Source of the DNA: an uncultured Halieaceae bacterium
GTDB taxonomy: Bacteria > Pseudomonadota > Gammaproteobacteria > Pseudomonadales > Halieaceae
DNA length: 64,000 nt
Assembly: GCA_938074045.1 (NCBI GenBank)
Contig: CALJGI010000006.1
Span: forward strand, 186,001 to 250,000
Direction of reading: 5' to 3'
Shown here: piece after piece, positions 1 to 9,260 of the stretch
How the letters are laid out: the number at the start of each line of letters is the position of its first letter
How positions within the stretch are numbered: the first letter of the stretch is position 1
The notes under the pieces: generated by a model
The model's input: the letters and a program-made list of their open reading frames with translations, nothing else
What the model was told of the DNA's origin: nothing
The model's database searches: none
Position numbers and translations under genes: made by a program

Positions 1-398
1 TCCGAATCAGAGATTCTACCGGCTTCCTGTAGCGGCACGTTCTGTTCCAGCCGGACCAGGTCATCCTCGCTGGGAACGCCATCATACAAGGTGAAGGTGG
101 CGTCCCAGGCGGTGGCTATCACGCGATCTGAGCGATTCTCATCGGCAAGGTAATGTGAAAAGGCGACCAGAGAATAGGCTCGCTCAGTTCCTCGCACGGT
201 ATATACCGCGCGCCCGTAGCCGTACTCATCCATGTCCCACAGTGTTCTCGTGAAACGCCATTGCTCCAGTTTCATTCGGCGCAACAGACTGCGCATAAAG
301 GACAGGCGCGTTTGATGGAAACTGCCCATGCGCTCAAGGCGCATGACAACCTCTGGTGCACGACGAAACGGCGACAAATTGGGTGGGTTTGTTGTCAT
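1..398 (-). CDS. Conserved hypothetical protein, C-terminus cut by window edge
   Basis: An open frame reads from an ATG at 398 down to base 1 without a stop (about 132 codons visible), so the 3' end lies outside the window. The protein is basic and rich in Arg and Met near its N-terminus (RAPEVVMRLERMGSFHQTRL), then has a run resembling a compact globular domain (YSLVAFSHYLADE, VIATAWDATFTLYDG). I see no signal peptide or membrane segment. It starts only 11 nt after the stop of the M19 peptidase-like gene on the same strand, so the two are probably cotranscribed. I recognise no characterised family and give no function. Continuous good-quality reading frame and tight spacing make it a real gene. 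Confidence 0.75.
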   Translation of the reverse strand, partial: MTTNPPNLSPFRRAPEVVMRLERMGSFHQTRLSFMRSLLRRMKLEQWRFTRTLWDMDEYGYGRAVYTVRGTERAYSLVAFSHYLADENRSDRVIATAWDATFTLYDGVPSEDDLVRLEQNVPLQEAGRISDS

Positions 399-409
399 AG
401 TGATATGGG

Positions 410-1399
410 TTAGTCTTCTGGACCGAAATTCTGGTCAAAAAAACGCAGCCAATTATTGCCCATCACCTTGGCTGTGTCTTCTGCTGTGAAACCAACTTCC
501 CTCAGTCCCTGCTCGACATTGCCGAAATGGTGGTTCCCCTGAAACCAGTCTGGCATGGGAGGGAATCCGGCATTGTTTGCGCTTCCTTCGCCAAAGTCAA
601 TTTTCTTCGTCCATCGACCTACGCGCATCCATTCGACTACGGAATCCGGCTGATCCTGGCACAGGTCTGAGCCCAGGCCAATATTGTCGACCCCCATAAG
701 TCCGGCGCATTCAGCCACCATTTCGCAAAAGCTTTGCAAGGTGCATGCGCCTTTGTCCTTCAGATGATGAGGATACAGACTGAAGCCCATCATGCCACCG
801 GTCTGAGCGAGAGCCTCCAGCACAGTATTGGACTTGTTTCTGAGAGCAGGAGCCCAGAAGGCCGGATTTGCATGCGTTATGACAATGGGTCTGGCGCTGA
901 TCTGAATCGCTTCCAGCGTTGATCGTTCGGCGGAATGGCTCATGTCGACCACCAGGCCGACACGGTTCATCTCCTCGATAACCTCGCGGCCCATGCGCGT
1001 TATTCCCGGGTCCTCGGCCTCGTAACACCCGGTAGCCAACATTGACTGGTTGTTGTACGACAGTTGCATAAATCGTACACCCAGCGAATGTAATATCTCG
1101 ACCAGTCTAATGTCGTCTTCTATAGGAGAGGGGTTTTGAAAGCCGTAGAATATAGCGGTTCGATTGGTGTCCCGGGCGAGGCGAACATCATCTCCGGTGA
1201 TACCGTGAAATATCAGGTGAGGGAATTGTTCAAAATACTCGTTCCATTGCTCGATATTTGCCACGGTCTCACGAAAATTTTCATGGTAGGCGATAGTGAC
1301 ATGCACCGCGTCAACGCTGCCGTCTCGCATTTGTCTAAAGATTTTCTCAGACCAGTTGCAGTACTGCAGGGCGTCTACTCTGTAGGATGTCGGACTCAA
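410..1399 (-). CDS. Peptidase M19 (membrane/renal dipeptidase) family protein with altered metal site
   Basis: 329 residues matching the M19 TIM-barrel fold throughout: VVDMSHSAERST and PIVITHANPAF correspond to the two later zinc histidines, and IGLGSDLCQ to the active-site Asp strand. The usual N-terminal HxD zinc ligands (DGHND in family members) are replaced by DALQY at about residue 9, and the bridging Glu (GVEGG) appears as Gln in FYGFQN. A classical binuclear dipeptidase is therefore doubtful; a modified-site subfamily is more likely (inference). The start is TTG: it follows an in-frame TAA directly and has AAGGAG 8 nt upstream, so no earlier start is possible. No signal peptide is visible, so it is probably cytoplasmic. 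The gene for the truncated hypothetical follows 11 nt downstream. Confidence 0.85.
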   Translation of the reverse strand: MSPTSYRVDALQYCNWSEKIFRQMRDGSVDAVHVTIAYHENFRETVANIEQWNEYFEQFPHLIFHGITGDDVRLARDTNRTAIFYGFQNPSPIEDDIRLVEILHSLGVRFMQLSYNNQSMLATGCYEAEDPGITRMGREVIEEMNRVGLVVDMSHSAERSTLEAIQISARPIVITHANPAFWAPALRNKSNTVLEALAQTGGMMGFSLYPHHLKDKGACTLQSFCEMVAECAGLMGVDNIGLGSDLCQDQPDSVVEWMRVGRWTKKIDFGEGSANNAGFPPMPDWFQGNHHFGNVEQGLREVGFTAEDTAKVMGNNWLRFFDQNFGPED

Positions 1400-1429
1400 T
1401 TAGGCAGTCTCCTTTTCAATAGCGAGAGA

Positions 1430-3020
1430 TTATACAGGTTGGAGGGTCTCTTGTGTTCTGCGCAGGTGTTTTTCGAATTCATCGGCTGCTACTGGCTTGC
1501 CGAACAAATACCCCTGGATACGGTCGCATGACTGGGCTCGCAGAAACTCCAGCTGGCTCTGTGTTTCAACGCCCTCGGCGATCGTTTCAATGCCGAGGTC
1601 CTTGGCCAGCGAAATAATGGCCCTAACCAGCTGTTCATCTGCAGGCTCTTTGCCAATGTCCCAGATGAAAGACCTGTCGATTTTCAGAAAATTGAATTTG
1701 AAGCGGCGCAGATGGCTTAGTGAGGAATACCCCGTGCCGAAGTCATCCAATGCCAGGGCAATTCCCATTTCAGAGAGACAATTTATCGCTCTTTCCGTCA
1801 AGGGATTTTCTGAGAGAATACAACTCTCGGTTATTTCGAACACTACTGATCGACCGTCAATATCCCCCTGGTTCATAATCGCCTCAACATCCGCGATAAA
1901 GGATTGATCAAAAAGTTGCCTGGCTGAAATATTCACCGCCACACAGGGCAGTTTGTAACCGGCGGCTCGCCACTGTTTCATTTGCGCGCAGGCTGAGTTC
2001 ATAACCCAATTCCCAATATCGACAATCAGACCCGTTTCATCCGCAATGGGCACAAACTCATCCGGACTCACGTTGCCCAGTTCAACGTTGCTCTATCTCA
2101 GCAGTACCTCTGTTGATAGGAGGTACTCAGTATCAGCTTTGCGAATCGGTTGGAAAAACAGCTGCATTTCATCCCTCGCAATGGCATGACGCAGGCGTAA
2201 CCCGATGTTGTCGCGGCGGCGGGCGCGTTCACTCATTTCCCTACTGAAAAATTCACAGCGTCCGCGACCACTTTGTTTAGCACTGGCCAATGCGTGATCG
2301 CAGTTAAGGATCAATTCGTCGGTTGCGGTGCCATCCTGGGGAAACATGGCAATACCTATACTGGCACCAACCGTCGCCTCTGTGGTATCCAGCTGAAATG
2401 GGCGGGACAGTTCGTCGTTTAGACGTCGTGCCATCAGGGCTGCATCATCGGGATGCGCCAGGCGCGTCAGAATTATCATAAATTCATCGCCACCGAGCCG
2501 TGAAACCATCACGTCACCCGTGTCATCGGCGCCAGTGACGCGATCGCCCAGGCGGATACAACTGAGAATGCGACTGGCTACCTGTCGCAGGAGTTCATCG
2601 CCAGCTTGAACGCCGAATCCGATGTCAGCGACACCTACCGCCAGACCAGCCCGTGAAAATCTTTGGTGAATACCAAACCTATGATGGAGAGGGTAAATAG
2701 CACCATGACTGGCAGTAGTTTATTCAGCCAGTCAATTTTTCCTATTGCATGGAGCACGATTGATAATGCTGAGGGTGGTAGGGTGGTAGGGAGGCTACTC
2801 TCAGGTACTGAATCTGTGTGGCGAGGATTTCACCGTCCGAGGAGCCCGGCAGATGCTCGGCCGCCGCACCGAAAGCCCATATCGCTGACCCCACCAATAA
2901 AGCAGGTAGACCTGACCCTGACTGGTCGGTGCGCCGTTGCCACGTGAGAAGCGACAGCGTGCACAAAACGATGCCGCCGGTAATCAACAGGCCAATTAGT
3001 AGCTGAATCTCTTGATTCAA
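1430..3020 (-). pseudogene. Degraded sensor diguanylate cyclase/phosphodiesterase (7TM-GGDEF-EAL)
   Basis: Three same-strand pieces together resemble one c-di-GMP signalling protein. Piece 1 (3020 to about 2780) is the N-terminus of a histidine-kinase-type 7TM sensor (IGLLITGGIVLCTLSLL, then IQYLRVASLPP). An 8-bp duplication at 2773-2788 shifts the frame; removing one copy restores a continuous 7TM reading ending in TKDFHGLVWR near 2638. There the 7TM frame runs into a TAG (2635-2637), while the GGDEF frame (LAVGVADI, GVQAGDELL, RLGGDEF) is open, indicating a deletion that joined the two and removed the remaining helices. GGDEF also lacks about ten residues, including the usual DxFKxIND. The EAL part is separated by an in-frame TAG at 2093-2095 where homologues have Trp (LLR-stop-SNVELGN). 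EAL residues look intact (FEITESCIL, DDFGTGYSSL, KIDRSF, IAEGVE). Nonfunctional as a whole; an EAL-only product from GTG 2071 is conceivable. Confidence 0.85.
2773..2788. repeat. 8-bp tandem duplication (gggtggta x2)
   Basis: Two exact adjacent copies of gggtggta occupy 2773-2780 and 2781-2788, followed by ggg. The unit is not a multiple of three, so the second copy shifts the reading frame of the 7TM sensor gene. Deleting one copy in silico turns SLPPYHPQ... into SLPPSALSIVLHAIGKIDWL and continues with the expected hydrophobic helix, which identifies the duplication as a slippage lesion. Confidence 0.8.
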
Positions 3021-3267
3021 GGATATGGTCCCCAGTGGGTCAACTATGTACTGTGCTGCAAGCAGCTGTAATGTTTAGCGGCCGCTTAACAATCCCCGAT
3101 TTGCAGGATTATTCATCCGGCTGTGTATAAATGGCGCAGATTGGCGCAATGTAGGCATTGCATGCCTTCGACGCTCTGTTCTATGAACAATCTATGTTTG
3201 TAGTATGCTCAACAATCATCATATATTTCAGCTCATGCTCGCGTCTAAAGGCCGCAGACGTGTCGTA

Positions 3268-3618
3268 CTATTGCTGACGCATTTTGGCGATTCCTCGTTC
3301 AATAAAATGAAGAAATGCCAGCCACAGACAGATATATGCCGCGGTAAAACCCCAGGCCTCGAAGAAATAGCCTATAAATATTCCAATTACAGGGAATATG
3401 GCCAGCCAGTGACCTAAAACCCAGGAGTTATGTGCAGCGGAAATCCAAACAGCACTGACGGCGGAGATGATCATCAACACAGAGAAGAGCAGTTGAGCCC
3501 AATCATAAACGTACATCAGGCCGCCTAATGCCATTGCAGTTAATCCGGCGATGGAATGAATTATTGCACCAACGTCCAACATGGTGGAATGGGCGTCAGA
3601 GGGTGTATCGTCAGTCAT
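3268..3618 (-). CDS. Small integral membrane protein, function unknown
   Basis: 116 residues, mostly hydrophobic, with about four predicted membrane segments: IIHSIAGLTAMALGGLMYVY, LLFSVLMIISAVSAVWI, WLAIFPVIGIFIGYFFEAWG and AAYICLWLAFLHFI. A short acidic N-terminus (MTDDTPSDAHS) precedes them and the C-terminus is basic (ERGIAKMRQQ). I recognise no named family. It stands alone between the GGDEF-EAL pseudogene, 247 bases away, and the divergent SDR gene. The membrane-segment pattern and a continuous frame support a real gene; no function is proposed. Confidence 0.65.
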   Translation of the reverse strand: MTDDTPSDAHSTMLDVGAIIHSIAGLTAMALGGLMYVYDWAQLLFSVLMIISAVSAVWISAAHNSWVLGHWLAIFPVIGIFIGYFFEAWGFTAAYICLWLAFLHFIERGIAKMRQQ

Positions 3619-3749
3619 CTTCGGTTTACTCCAGGGAACATGAGTGCAGCCAGATTATCGGCTACACTCGACAAAATGGCGAGTTCTTCAGACCAGGATG
3701 TATTGATGTCGGTGTATTCACGCCGCCACAAATCAGCGGGAGTTAATTA

Positions 3750-4574
3750 ATGTTTCAAGATAAAACGGTAATCGTGACCGGCGCTTCGGCGGGCGTAGGT
3801 GCCGCCTGTGCGCGTACCTTTGCCTCGCTGGGCGCCAACCTTGTGCTGGTAGCCCGGGGCAGGGAGGCTCTTCATGCGATAGCTGATGAACTTCAGGTGC
3901 AGACCGAGGTACTGGCGGTGGCCATGGATGTCGCAGATGTAGTGGCATGCCAGTCGTTGATCAGCAAGGCTGTTGCGAGGTTTGGCCGAATAGATGTGCT
4001 GGTCAATAACGCTGGAGTTCATCATCGCGGAGCGGTTGAAAATGTTCAACCTATGGAAGTGGCGGCTATGGTTGACGTGAACCTGAGAGCGCCCCTGCAA
4101 CTTACGGTCGAGGCTCTGTCCCATATCCGGGCTGCGGGTGGCGGTGCGATCGTGATGGTTGGATCGCTGGCGGGCAGGGCTCCTCTCCAGGGTGCCGCCA
4201 CGTATGCCGCAACTAAAGCCGGGCTGCGAGCCTTTACCTATGCGCTGGCGGACGAACTGGTCGACAGTGATGTCAATGTCGGCGTGGTTTCTCCTGGCCC
4301 GATTGATACGGGTTTTATCATGGACGAAATCGACCGGGTTGAGGACATCGTGTTTTCCCAGCCCATGAGCAGCGGCCAGGAGGTGGCTGATGCCGTGGTT
4401 CGTATAGCCCGGGGCGAGGCGCTTGAGATTTCCATGCCCTGGATCAGTGGCAAGTTGACCACCGTGGGCTATTTATTCCCCCGATTCCGGCGTTGGACTC
4501 GCCCCATGCTGTATAAAAAGGGCCGACAAAATAAGGAAAAGTACCGCCGTGTCGAACAGAATGTCGCGGATTGA
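3750..4574 (+). CDS. Short-chain dehydrogenase/reductase (SDR)
   Basis: 274 residues with a complete classical SDR core. The cofactor loop TGASAGVG is at 10-17, NNAG at 86-89, and the catalytic set is Ser139, Tyr152 and Lys156 (TYAATKAG). Asp60 in AMDVAD follows the usual acidic position after the third strand. The C-terminus (MPWISGKLTTVGYLFPRFRR) is long and basic and resembles SDRs that act on bulky lipid-like substrates, but the substrate cannot be read from sequence. ATG 3750 is preceded by GGGAG about nine bases upstream, supporting this start. It is a single-gene unit, convergent with the alpha/beta-hydrolase lipoprotein gene. Confidence 0.9.
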   Translation: MFQDKTVIVTGASAGVGAACARTFASLGANLVLVARGREALHAIADELQVQTEVLAVAMDVADVVACQSLISKAVARFGRIDVLVNNAGVHHRGAVENVQPMEVAAMVDVNLRAPLQLTVEALSHIRAAGGGAIVMVGSLAGRAPLQGAATYAATKAGLRAFTYALADELVDSDVNVGVVSPGPIDTGFIMDEIDRVEDIVFSQPMSSGQEVADAVVRIARGEALEISMPWISGKLTTVGYLFPRFRRWTRPMLYKKGRQNKEKYRRVEQNVAD

Positions 4575-4591
4575 GTCCGTGAGACTTTTTT
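4573..4591 (+). terminator. Possible weak intrinsic terminator after the SDR gene
   Basis: AGTC (4574-4577) pairs with GACT (4583-4586) across a five-base loop and is followed by six T residues. It overlaps the SDR stop codon. The stem is only four base pairs, so this is a weak candidate. Confidence 0.25.
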
Positions 4592-4599
4592 GCGTTGTG

Positions 4600-6540
4600 C
4601 TACTGCTGGTTTCTCGCCACAAACTCGAGTAACGGCGCCACTATGTTATTGCTGTCGTCGTCTTCCGCCGTCAGCACATCCAGGTGTGCGTACCCCTCGG
4701 CGATATAAACCTCAAATCCACCCGAGACATCGCCAAAGGAGGGGAAGGCCTCGCTCGGCATAGTGGCACTGACCAGTCTGTTGGTCACGCCATCACAGGA
4801 GGGCGCCCCGCAGGGCGCAATCGCCGCGGCGAACCCCAGCCATGAAGATGGTGTCGGCGTTAGACCATTGCTGCCACCGAAGGCGATAACGGGCAGGTCA
4901 ATTTTATGAGCCTGGGTGCGATTTTCTATGTCGTGGCGACCACGACCTAGCGGTGGTGGCGCTGACAGCGCCGTGGTGTCAAGGCTCAGACCCTGAGTAA
5001 CGCTCAGGCCCGATGATGGGTAGTACCAATCGCTGAAATTGGTTTTCCCGCGATAAAACATGGGCAGCATATGTGCCAGGTCCGAGGGCTCAGCCTCCTG
5101 CCCCCATCTGCCGCGTGTGGCAATCGTTTCCGGGGCGGGGCCGTTATCCGGGGTTGCCTCGATGGGCAGTTCCTCACCGTAACCTGACCAGGTCTTTACA
5201 CCATCAACTTCGGGCCCGGCAAATCCTACGGAGGTGGCAACAAAGGAAGCAATCTGCGCGATCAGTCCATCGTCGTCGAGGAATTGTCCCAGCAGGTTTA
5301 ATGACGAAGCCGGTGCGGTACCGAGAAACACACCGAGAGCGGCGAGCTGGGGTACGCGCTGAAACGCATTGTTGCCGGCCTCATTATTGTGATCGAATTG
5401 CAGGATTGAAGGCTGACCATCACCGTGTAATTCAATGTCGAGGGCAGAGATTTCCGAGACGGCCAGCAGTTGGGGACTGAGCAGGCCGCCACCATCGGCA
5501 TAGGCTTTTACAGGTGTCACGCATACCGGATTGCTGAAAGCAGCACAGTCTGTTGTCGCTGTGGATTCCTTGCATGCAGTTACCCCATCCACGCATCTTG
5601 GGGCCTGATCCCTGACCGCACCGTGCAAGCCGCCATCAAATTTGGCTTCAATCATATCCAGGGTTGCCTCATCGACGGGTAGACCGGAGACAGATCCGCC
5701 GCCGCCCTCGAACAGAATCAGCCCACGCAGGTTTTTATAGCCCGGCATCTCCGCCTCGCTGTCCAGATCGAAGTCGGTCGCCGCATAACGTGCAGCGTAA
5801 CCCGTGCCAGCAGAGTGTCCGCCCATAAATACATTGCCGTTATGCGCCGTTGCTCGCGCCGCCTGCACGATGGCGTCTATATCCTGAGAGTGGACGAGGG
5901 TGGTCCACTGCGCCATAAACGCCGTGTCCTCATCTGTGTTATAGAACACCGCTCGTCGTCCAGGGCCATCCATTGCTGCTTCGATCAGGGAAAGTCCTAG
6001 CTGTTCACCGAACAGAAAGTCCAGCCCCAGTGTCAGGTCGCCAGTGTCCTCGGCTATATCAAGACCCACGGTATCCTCGAGCTGATTGCTGCGTCGGTCG
6101 ATCGCCCAGACTTCCAGTGACAATGATTTTTCCTGCTGGGCTCTGCGCAAAAGATTATCTGCCAGTACCAGGTAGTTTGACGCACCACCTTCAAAGCCGG
6201 GGATAAGAACCAAAATGGCATCGGGCTGCATGGTTGCCTGATTGGATAAAAAATAACGCGTGTACAGAGCGTTATTCAGGTTGACGTCTGGACTGCCGAA
6301 GTGATTGATCAAACGCTCATTGGTGACGACGACAGAAGGAGAGCCTGGGGTGTGAGCCGGCTGTGCTGCGCTGGGTAGAGCAATAGATTCCTGCTGCAAC
6401 AGAATAATCTCTGGTTCAGGCGGCTGACTTTCTGTGACGACTACGGTTTCATCTGCGTTATCTTCACAGGCCCATAGCAGACTGCAGCAAAGCACAAGGG
6501 CCAGTGGGCGGCAAGATCTGTTGGCTTGGTTATTTGTCAA
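4600..6540 (-). CDS. Alpha/beta-hydrolase-like lipoprotein
   Basis: 646 residues. The N-terminus has a hydrophobic segment (LALVLCCSLLWAC) ending at Cys25, a likely lipobox, so the protein is probably lipid-anchored and periplasmic or outer-membrane facing. An acidic, proline-rich linker follows (about 26-70). The hydrolase core shows VLIPGFEGG at about 111-119 (oxyanion region) and the nucleophile elbow GHSAG at 241-245 with Ser243. A cysteine-rich insertion lies near residues 315-345 (RCVDGVTACKES, DCAAFSNPVC), which may be disulphide-stabilised. The late EGYAHLDVL supplies a candidate catalytic His. Substrate is unknown; an esterase or lipase role is inference. It is divergent from the metalloprotease gene, and the two share a 118-base promoter region. 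Confidence 0.8.
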   Translation of the reverse strand: MTNNQANRSCRPLALVLCCSLLWACEDNADETVVVTESQPPEPEIILLQQESIALPSAAQPAHTPGSPSVVVTNERLINHFGSPDVNLNNALYTRYFLSNQATMQPDAILVLIPGFEGGASNYLVLADNLLRRAQQEKSLSLEVWAIDRRSNQLEDTVGLDIAEDTGDLTLGLDFLFGEQLGLSLIEAAMDGPGRRAVFYNTDEDTAFMAQWTTLVHSQDIDAIVQAARATAHNGNVFMGGHSAGTGYAARYAATDFDLDSEAEMPGYKNLRGLILFEGGGGSVSGLPVDEATLDMIEAKFDGGLHGAVRDQAPRCVDGVTACKESTATTDCAAFSNPVCVTPVKAYADGGGLLSPQLLAVSEISALDIELHGDGQPSILQFDHNNEAGNNAFQRVPQLAALGVFLGTAPASSLNLLGQFLDDDGLIAQIASFVATSVGFAGPEVDGVKTWSGYGEELPIEATPDNGPAPETIATRGRWGQEAEPSDLAHMLPMFYRGKTNFSDWYYPSSGLSVTQGLSLDTTALSAPPPLGRGRHDIENRTQAHKIDLPVIAFGGSNGLTPTPSSWLGFAAAIAPCGAPSCDGVTNRLVSATMPSEAFPSFGDVSGGFEVYIAEGYAHLDVLTAEDDDSNNIVAPLLEFVARNQQ

Positions 6541-6658
6541 AACGGCTGTTTCCTCAATATGATGGCCCGACTGTTTCGATGCGATTTCACGCTTGATATA
6601 CTACGCATCGCCGGCAGCCTGTGCCAGCCGGTATCCACATTATCATTGGAGAAAACTG

Positions 6659-9214
6659 ATGCCATTTATCGGACTTTTTCGGTATCTGAAAATATGTGTG
6701 CTGTGCTTCTTGGCAGCCATTAGCCCTTATATCGCGGCGACTGCTGAAGAAGCTGAAAAGCCGGAGGAACTCAAATCACTGACGGAAACCGTAGCTGGAT
6801 ACGAAAAACAACAGGGATTATTCAATATCTATCGGGACCCCAAGACCGGTTCAGTATTTATGGAGCTTGGTTCGGAACAGCTGGACCGGGAATACATTTA
6901 TTTTAACTATGCCGAGAATGGCGTGGTGGATGGCAATAATTTTCGTGGTGCCTACCGGAATGAAGGTATCCTGCGACTGGAGCGGTATTATGACCGGATA
7001 GAGTTCATCAAGGTCAACACCCTCTTTTACTTTGATCCACACAGCGCTCTGTCACGGGCAGCCGATGCCAATATCAGCGAAGCCCGTCTGGCCGCTACGA
7101 AGATTGTTGCCACCAGCGATGACGGTAAGCGCTTTTTGATAAATATGGACGGGGTGTTATTGAAAGAAGCCCTGCACCCGGTCAATTTCCTACCGAATCC
7201 CGAGAAAAAACCTCACGAGCAATTTGCCCTGGGGCAGCTGTCAGAAGACCGATCGCGTTACGCTGAAATCCGCTCCTATCCCGACAATATAGATTTTGTT
7301 GTGGACTACGTTTACGACAACAAGGCTCCCTATGTGGCTGGTGGTGATGACATAACAGATGCCCGCTCTGTCACGGTGAGGTATCAGCACACCTTTATCA
7401 AAATGCCGGAAAATAACTACGTACCACGGCGCGATGACGCGCGGGTGGGATATTTTTCTGATCGGATTACAGATTTGACCAGTCATTCCAGCGTGCCTTA
7501 TCGAGATCTGATACAACGCTGGCACCTGGAGAAAAAGAACCCGGAAGCGGCACTGTCTGAGCCGGTGACGCCCATCGTATGGTGGTTGGAAAACACCACA
7601 CCCCTTCCATACAGAGAACATATTGCCAATGGGGTTTTGGCCTGGAATCAGGCATTTGAAAAAGCCGGTTTCAAAAACGCTATCGAAGTGAGACAGCAAC
7701 CTGACGATGCGGATTGGAAGGCAGGGGATATCCGCCATAATGTGATACGTTGGACATCATCGCCCAATCCACCTTTTGGGGGATATGGTCCACGGTTCAC
7801 CAACCCGAGAACGGGTCAGATTATCGGCGCTGACATTATGATGGAGGATGTTTACGCCAAAAATATCGCGAGACGCCCGCCTATCTATGCGCCGGGACCG
7901 GAACAACCAGTCCTTGAATCCGAACTGGGCAATTTGAGCGTCTGCAGTGCGGGTTTCAGCATGGCCGACGGGGCTGCCCTGGCCCGTATCGGCCTGACAG
8001 CAGCCGCTGCTGATACAGAATTGGAGAAGTTGTTGGAGCAAAGCCTTGTTAGGCTGGCGCTGCACGAAGTGGGTCATACGTTGGGCTTGTTGCACAACAT
8101 GAAAGGTACGCAGTTACATGGCCGTGATCAGGTTTATGATGCCTCCGTGACACAGGGTGTTTTGTCAGCATCTGTGATGGACTATCCCGCCATCAACTTT
8201 GCGCCGCCGGGTATTGAACAAGGAGATTATTACGACACCAGGCCGGGCCCTTACGATGTCTGGGCGATACAGTTTGGCTACGCCCCTGATCTGGAAGGTG
8301 ATCGCAGGGTGGCGCATCTGGCCCGTTCCTCGGAAAGGGAATTGGGTTTTGGTAACGACGCCGACGATATGCGAGCACCGGGGTCGGCCATTGATCCCAG
8401 GATAAATGTCAATGATATGTCCGCGGATGCCATAACCTACGCCACTGACCGCTTTACATTGGTGCGCTCTCTTCTGGCCGACCTGCGGGAAAAAATGACT
8501 ATCCCTGGCGAAAGCTGGGCTGAGCTTCGCAATGCGTTCGCAGTGGTGTCCCGGGATTACCATAGACAGGCCGTTGTCGTGTCGCGCTATATTGGTGGGG
8601 TGTATGTCGAACGCGCATGGGCGGGGGAAGGACCGCCCGGATCACAGCCCTACACGCCGGTTCCCGAAGAACGGCAGCGGGAAGCCATGCGGGTTTTGGG
8701 GGACGCAGTATTTGCGCCAAATGCCTTTGAGGTGCCGGAAGATTTGGTCACACACCTGGGGGAACAGCGTCGTGGGTTTGATTTGTATGGCAAAACAGAG
8801 GATCCCAAGCTTCACGCCCGGGCTTTAGTCACCCAGAAAGATGTGCTGGACCATTTGCTGCATCCGGTGGTCATGACGCGAATTTCTGACACCATGCTGT
8901 ACGGCAATACCTATTCGTTGAATGAGGTCTTATCTGATCTTACCGATGCCATTTTTGCCTCGGATCTGAAGGGAGAGATGAACTCCTTTCGTCAGAATCT
9001 GCAGGTAGAGTACGTCACCCGGATGCTTGCGATTGCAAGCGATAAAGAGGGTAGTCCCTACGATTATAGCGCCCGCGCGGTGGCGTTGTTTGAGCTGGAG
9101 CGAATAGAATCCTGGATGAAGCGCTATGGAAAATCCAAGTCCGGTTCAGCTGCCCACGCCGCTCGCAATTATGTTCTGCATTTGATCGAAAAAGGCCTCG
9201 ATAGAAAAGCCTGA
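6659..9214 (+). CDS. Secreted zinc-dependent metalloprotease (DUF5117/DUF4953 type)
   Basis: 851 residues from ATG 6659, chosen over an upstream ATG at 6593 because the sequence from 6659 begins with a signal peptide (LFRYLKICVLCFLAAISPYI, then ATAEE) and has GGAG upstream. The zinc site HEVGHTLGLLHN is at about 469-480 (His469, His473, His479, catalytic Glu470), a metzincin-like HExxHxxGxxH. ASVMDYP about 45 residues on fits a Met-turn. The N-terminal half (YEKQQGLFNIYRDPKTG, YFNYAENGVVDG) is the DUF5117-type prodomain typical of this family. Size and order match family members of 800-900 residues. Likely periplasmic or secreted; substrates are not known. An SDR gene starts 47 bases downstream on the same strand. 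Confidence 0.88.
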   Translation: MPFIGLFRYLKICVLCFLAAISPYIAATAEEAEKPEELKSLTETVAGYEKQQGLFNIYRDPKTGSVFMELGSEQLDREYIYFNYAENGVVDGNNFRGAYRNEGILRLERYYDRIEFIKVNTLFYFDPHSALSRAADANISEARLAATKIVATSDDGKRFLINMDGVLLKEALHPVNFLPNPEKKPHEQFALGQLSEDRSRYAEIRSYPDNIDFVVDYVYDNKAPYVAGGDDITDARSVTVRYQHTFIKMPENNYVPRRDDARVGYFSDRITDLTSHSSVPYRDLIQRWHLEKKNPEAALSEPVTPIVWWLENTTPLPYREHIANGVLAWNQAFEKAGFKNAIEVRQQPDDADWKAGDIRHNVIRWTSSPNPPFGGYGPRFTNPRTGQIIGADIMMEDVYAKNIARRPPIYAPGPEQPVLESELGNLSVCSAGFSMADGAALARIGLTAAAADTELEKLLEQSLVRLALHEVGHTLGLLHNMKGTQLHGRDQVYDASVTQGVLSASVMDYPAINFAPPGIEQGDYYDTRPGPYDVWAIQFGYAPDLEGDRRVAHLARSSERELGFGNDADDMRAPGSAIDPRINVNDMSADAITYATDRFTLVRSLLADLREKMTIPGESWAELRNAFAVVSRDYHRQAVVVSRYIGGVYVERAWAGEGPPGSQPYTPVPEERQREAMRVLGDAVFAPNAFEVPEDLVTHLGEQRRGFDLYGKTEDPKLHARALVTQKDVLDHLLHPVVMTRISDTMLYGNTYSLNEVLSDLTDAIFASDLKGEMNSFRQNLQVEYVTRMLAIASDKEGSPYDYSARAVALFELERIESWMKRYGKSKSGSAAHAARNYVLHLIEKGLDRKA

Positions 9215-9260
9215 AGATGATTTGAATTTGGGCTCGATGACGTTAAAAAAAGGGAAAACC

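Noticed and set aside
2093..2637. Two in-frame TAG codons (2093-2095, 2635-2637) in the GGDEF-EAL gene as pyrrolysine or programmed read-through
   Set aside because: The gene also has a frameshifting 8-bp duplication and a deletion, and neither TAG is at a catalytic position; ordinary decay explains everything.
2773..2790. G-rich gggtggtagggtggtaggg as a G-quadruplex element
   Set aside because: It is fully explained as a duplicated 8-mer inside a decayed coding sequence; no regulatory context is seen.
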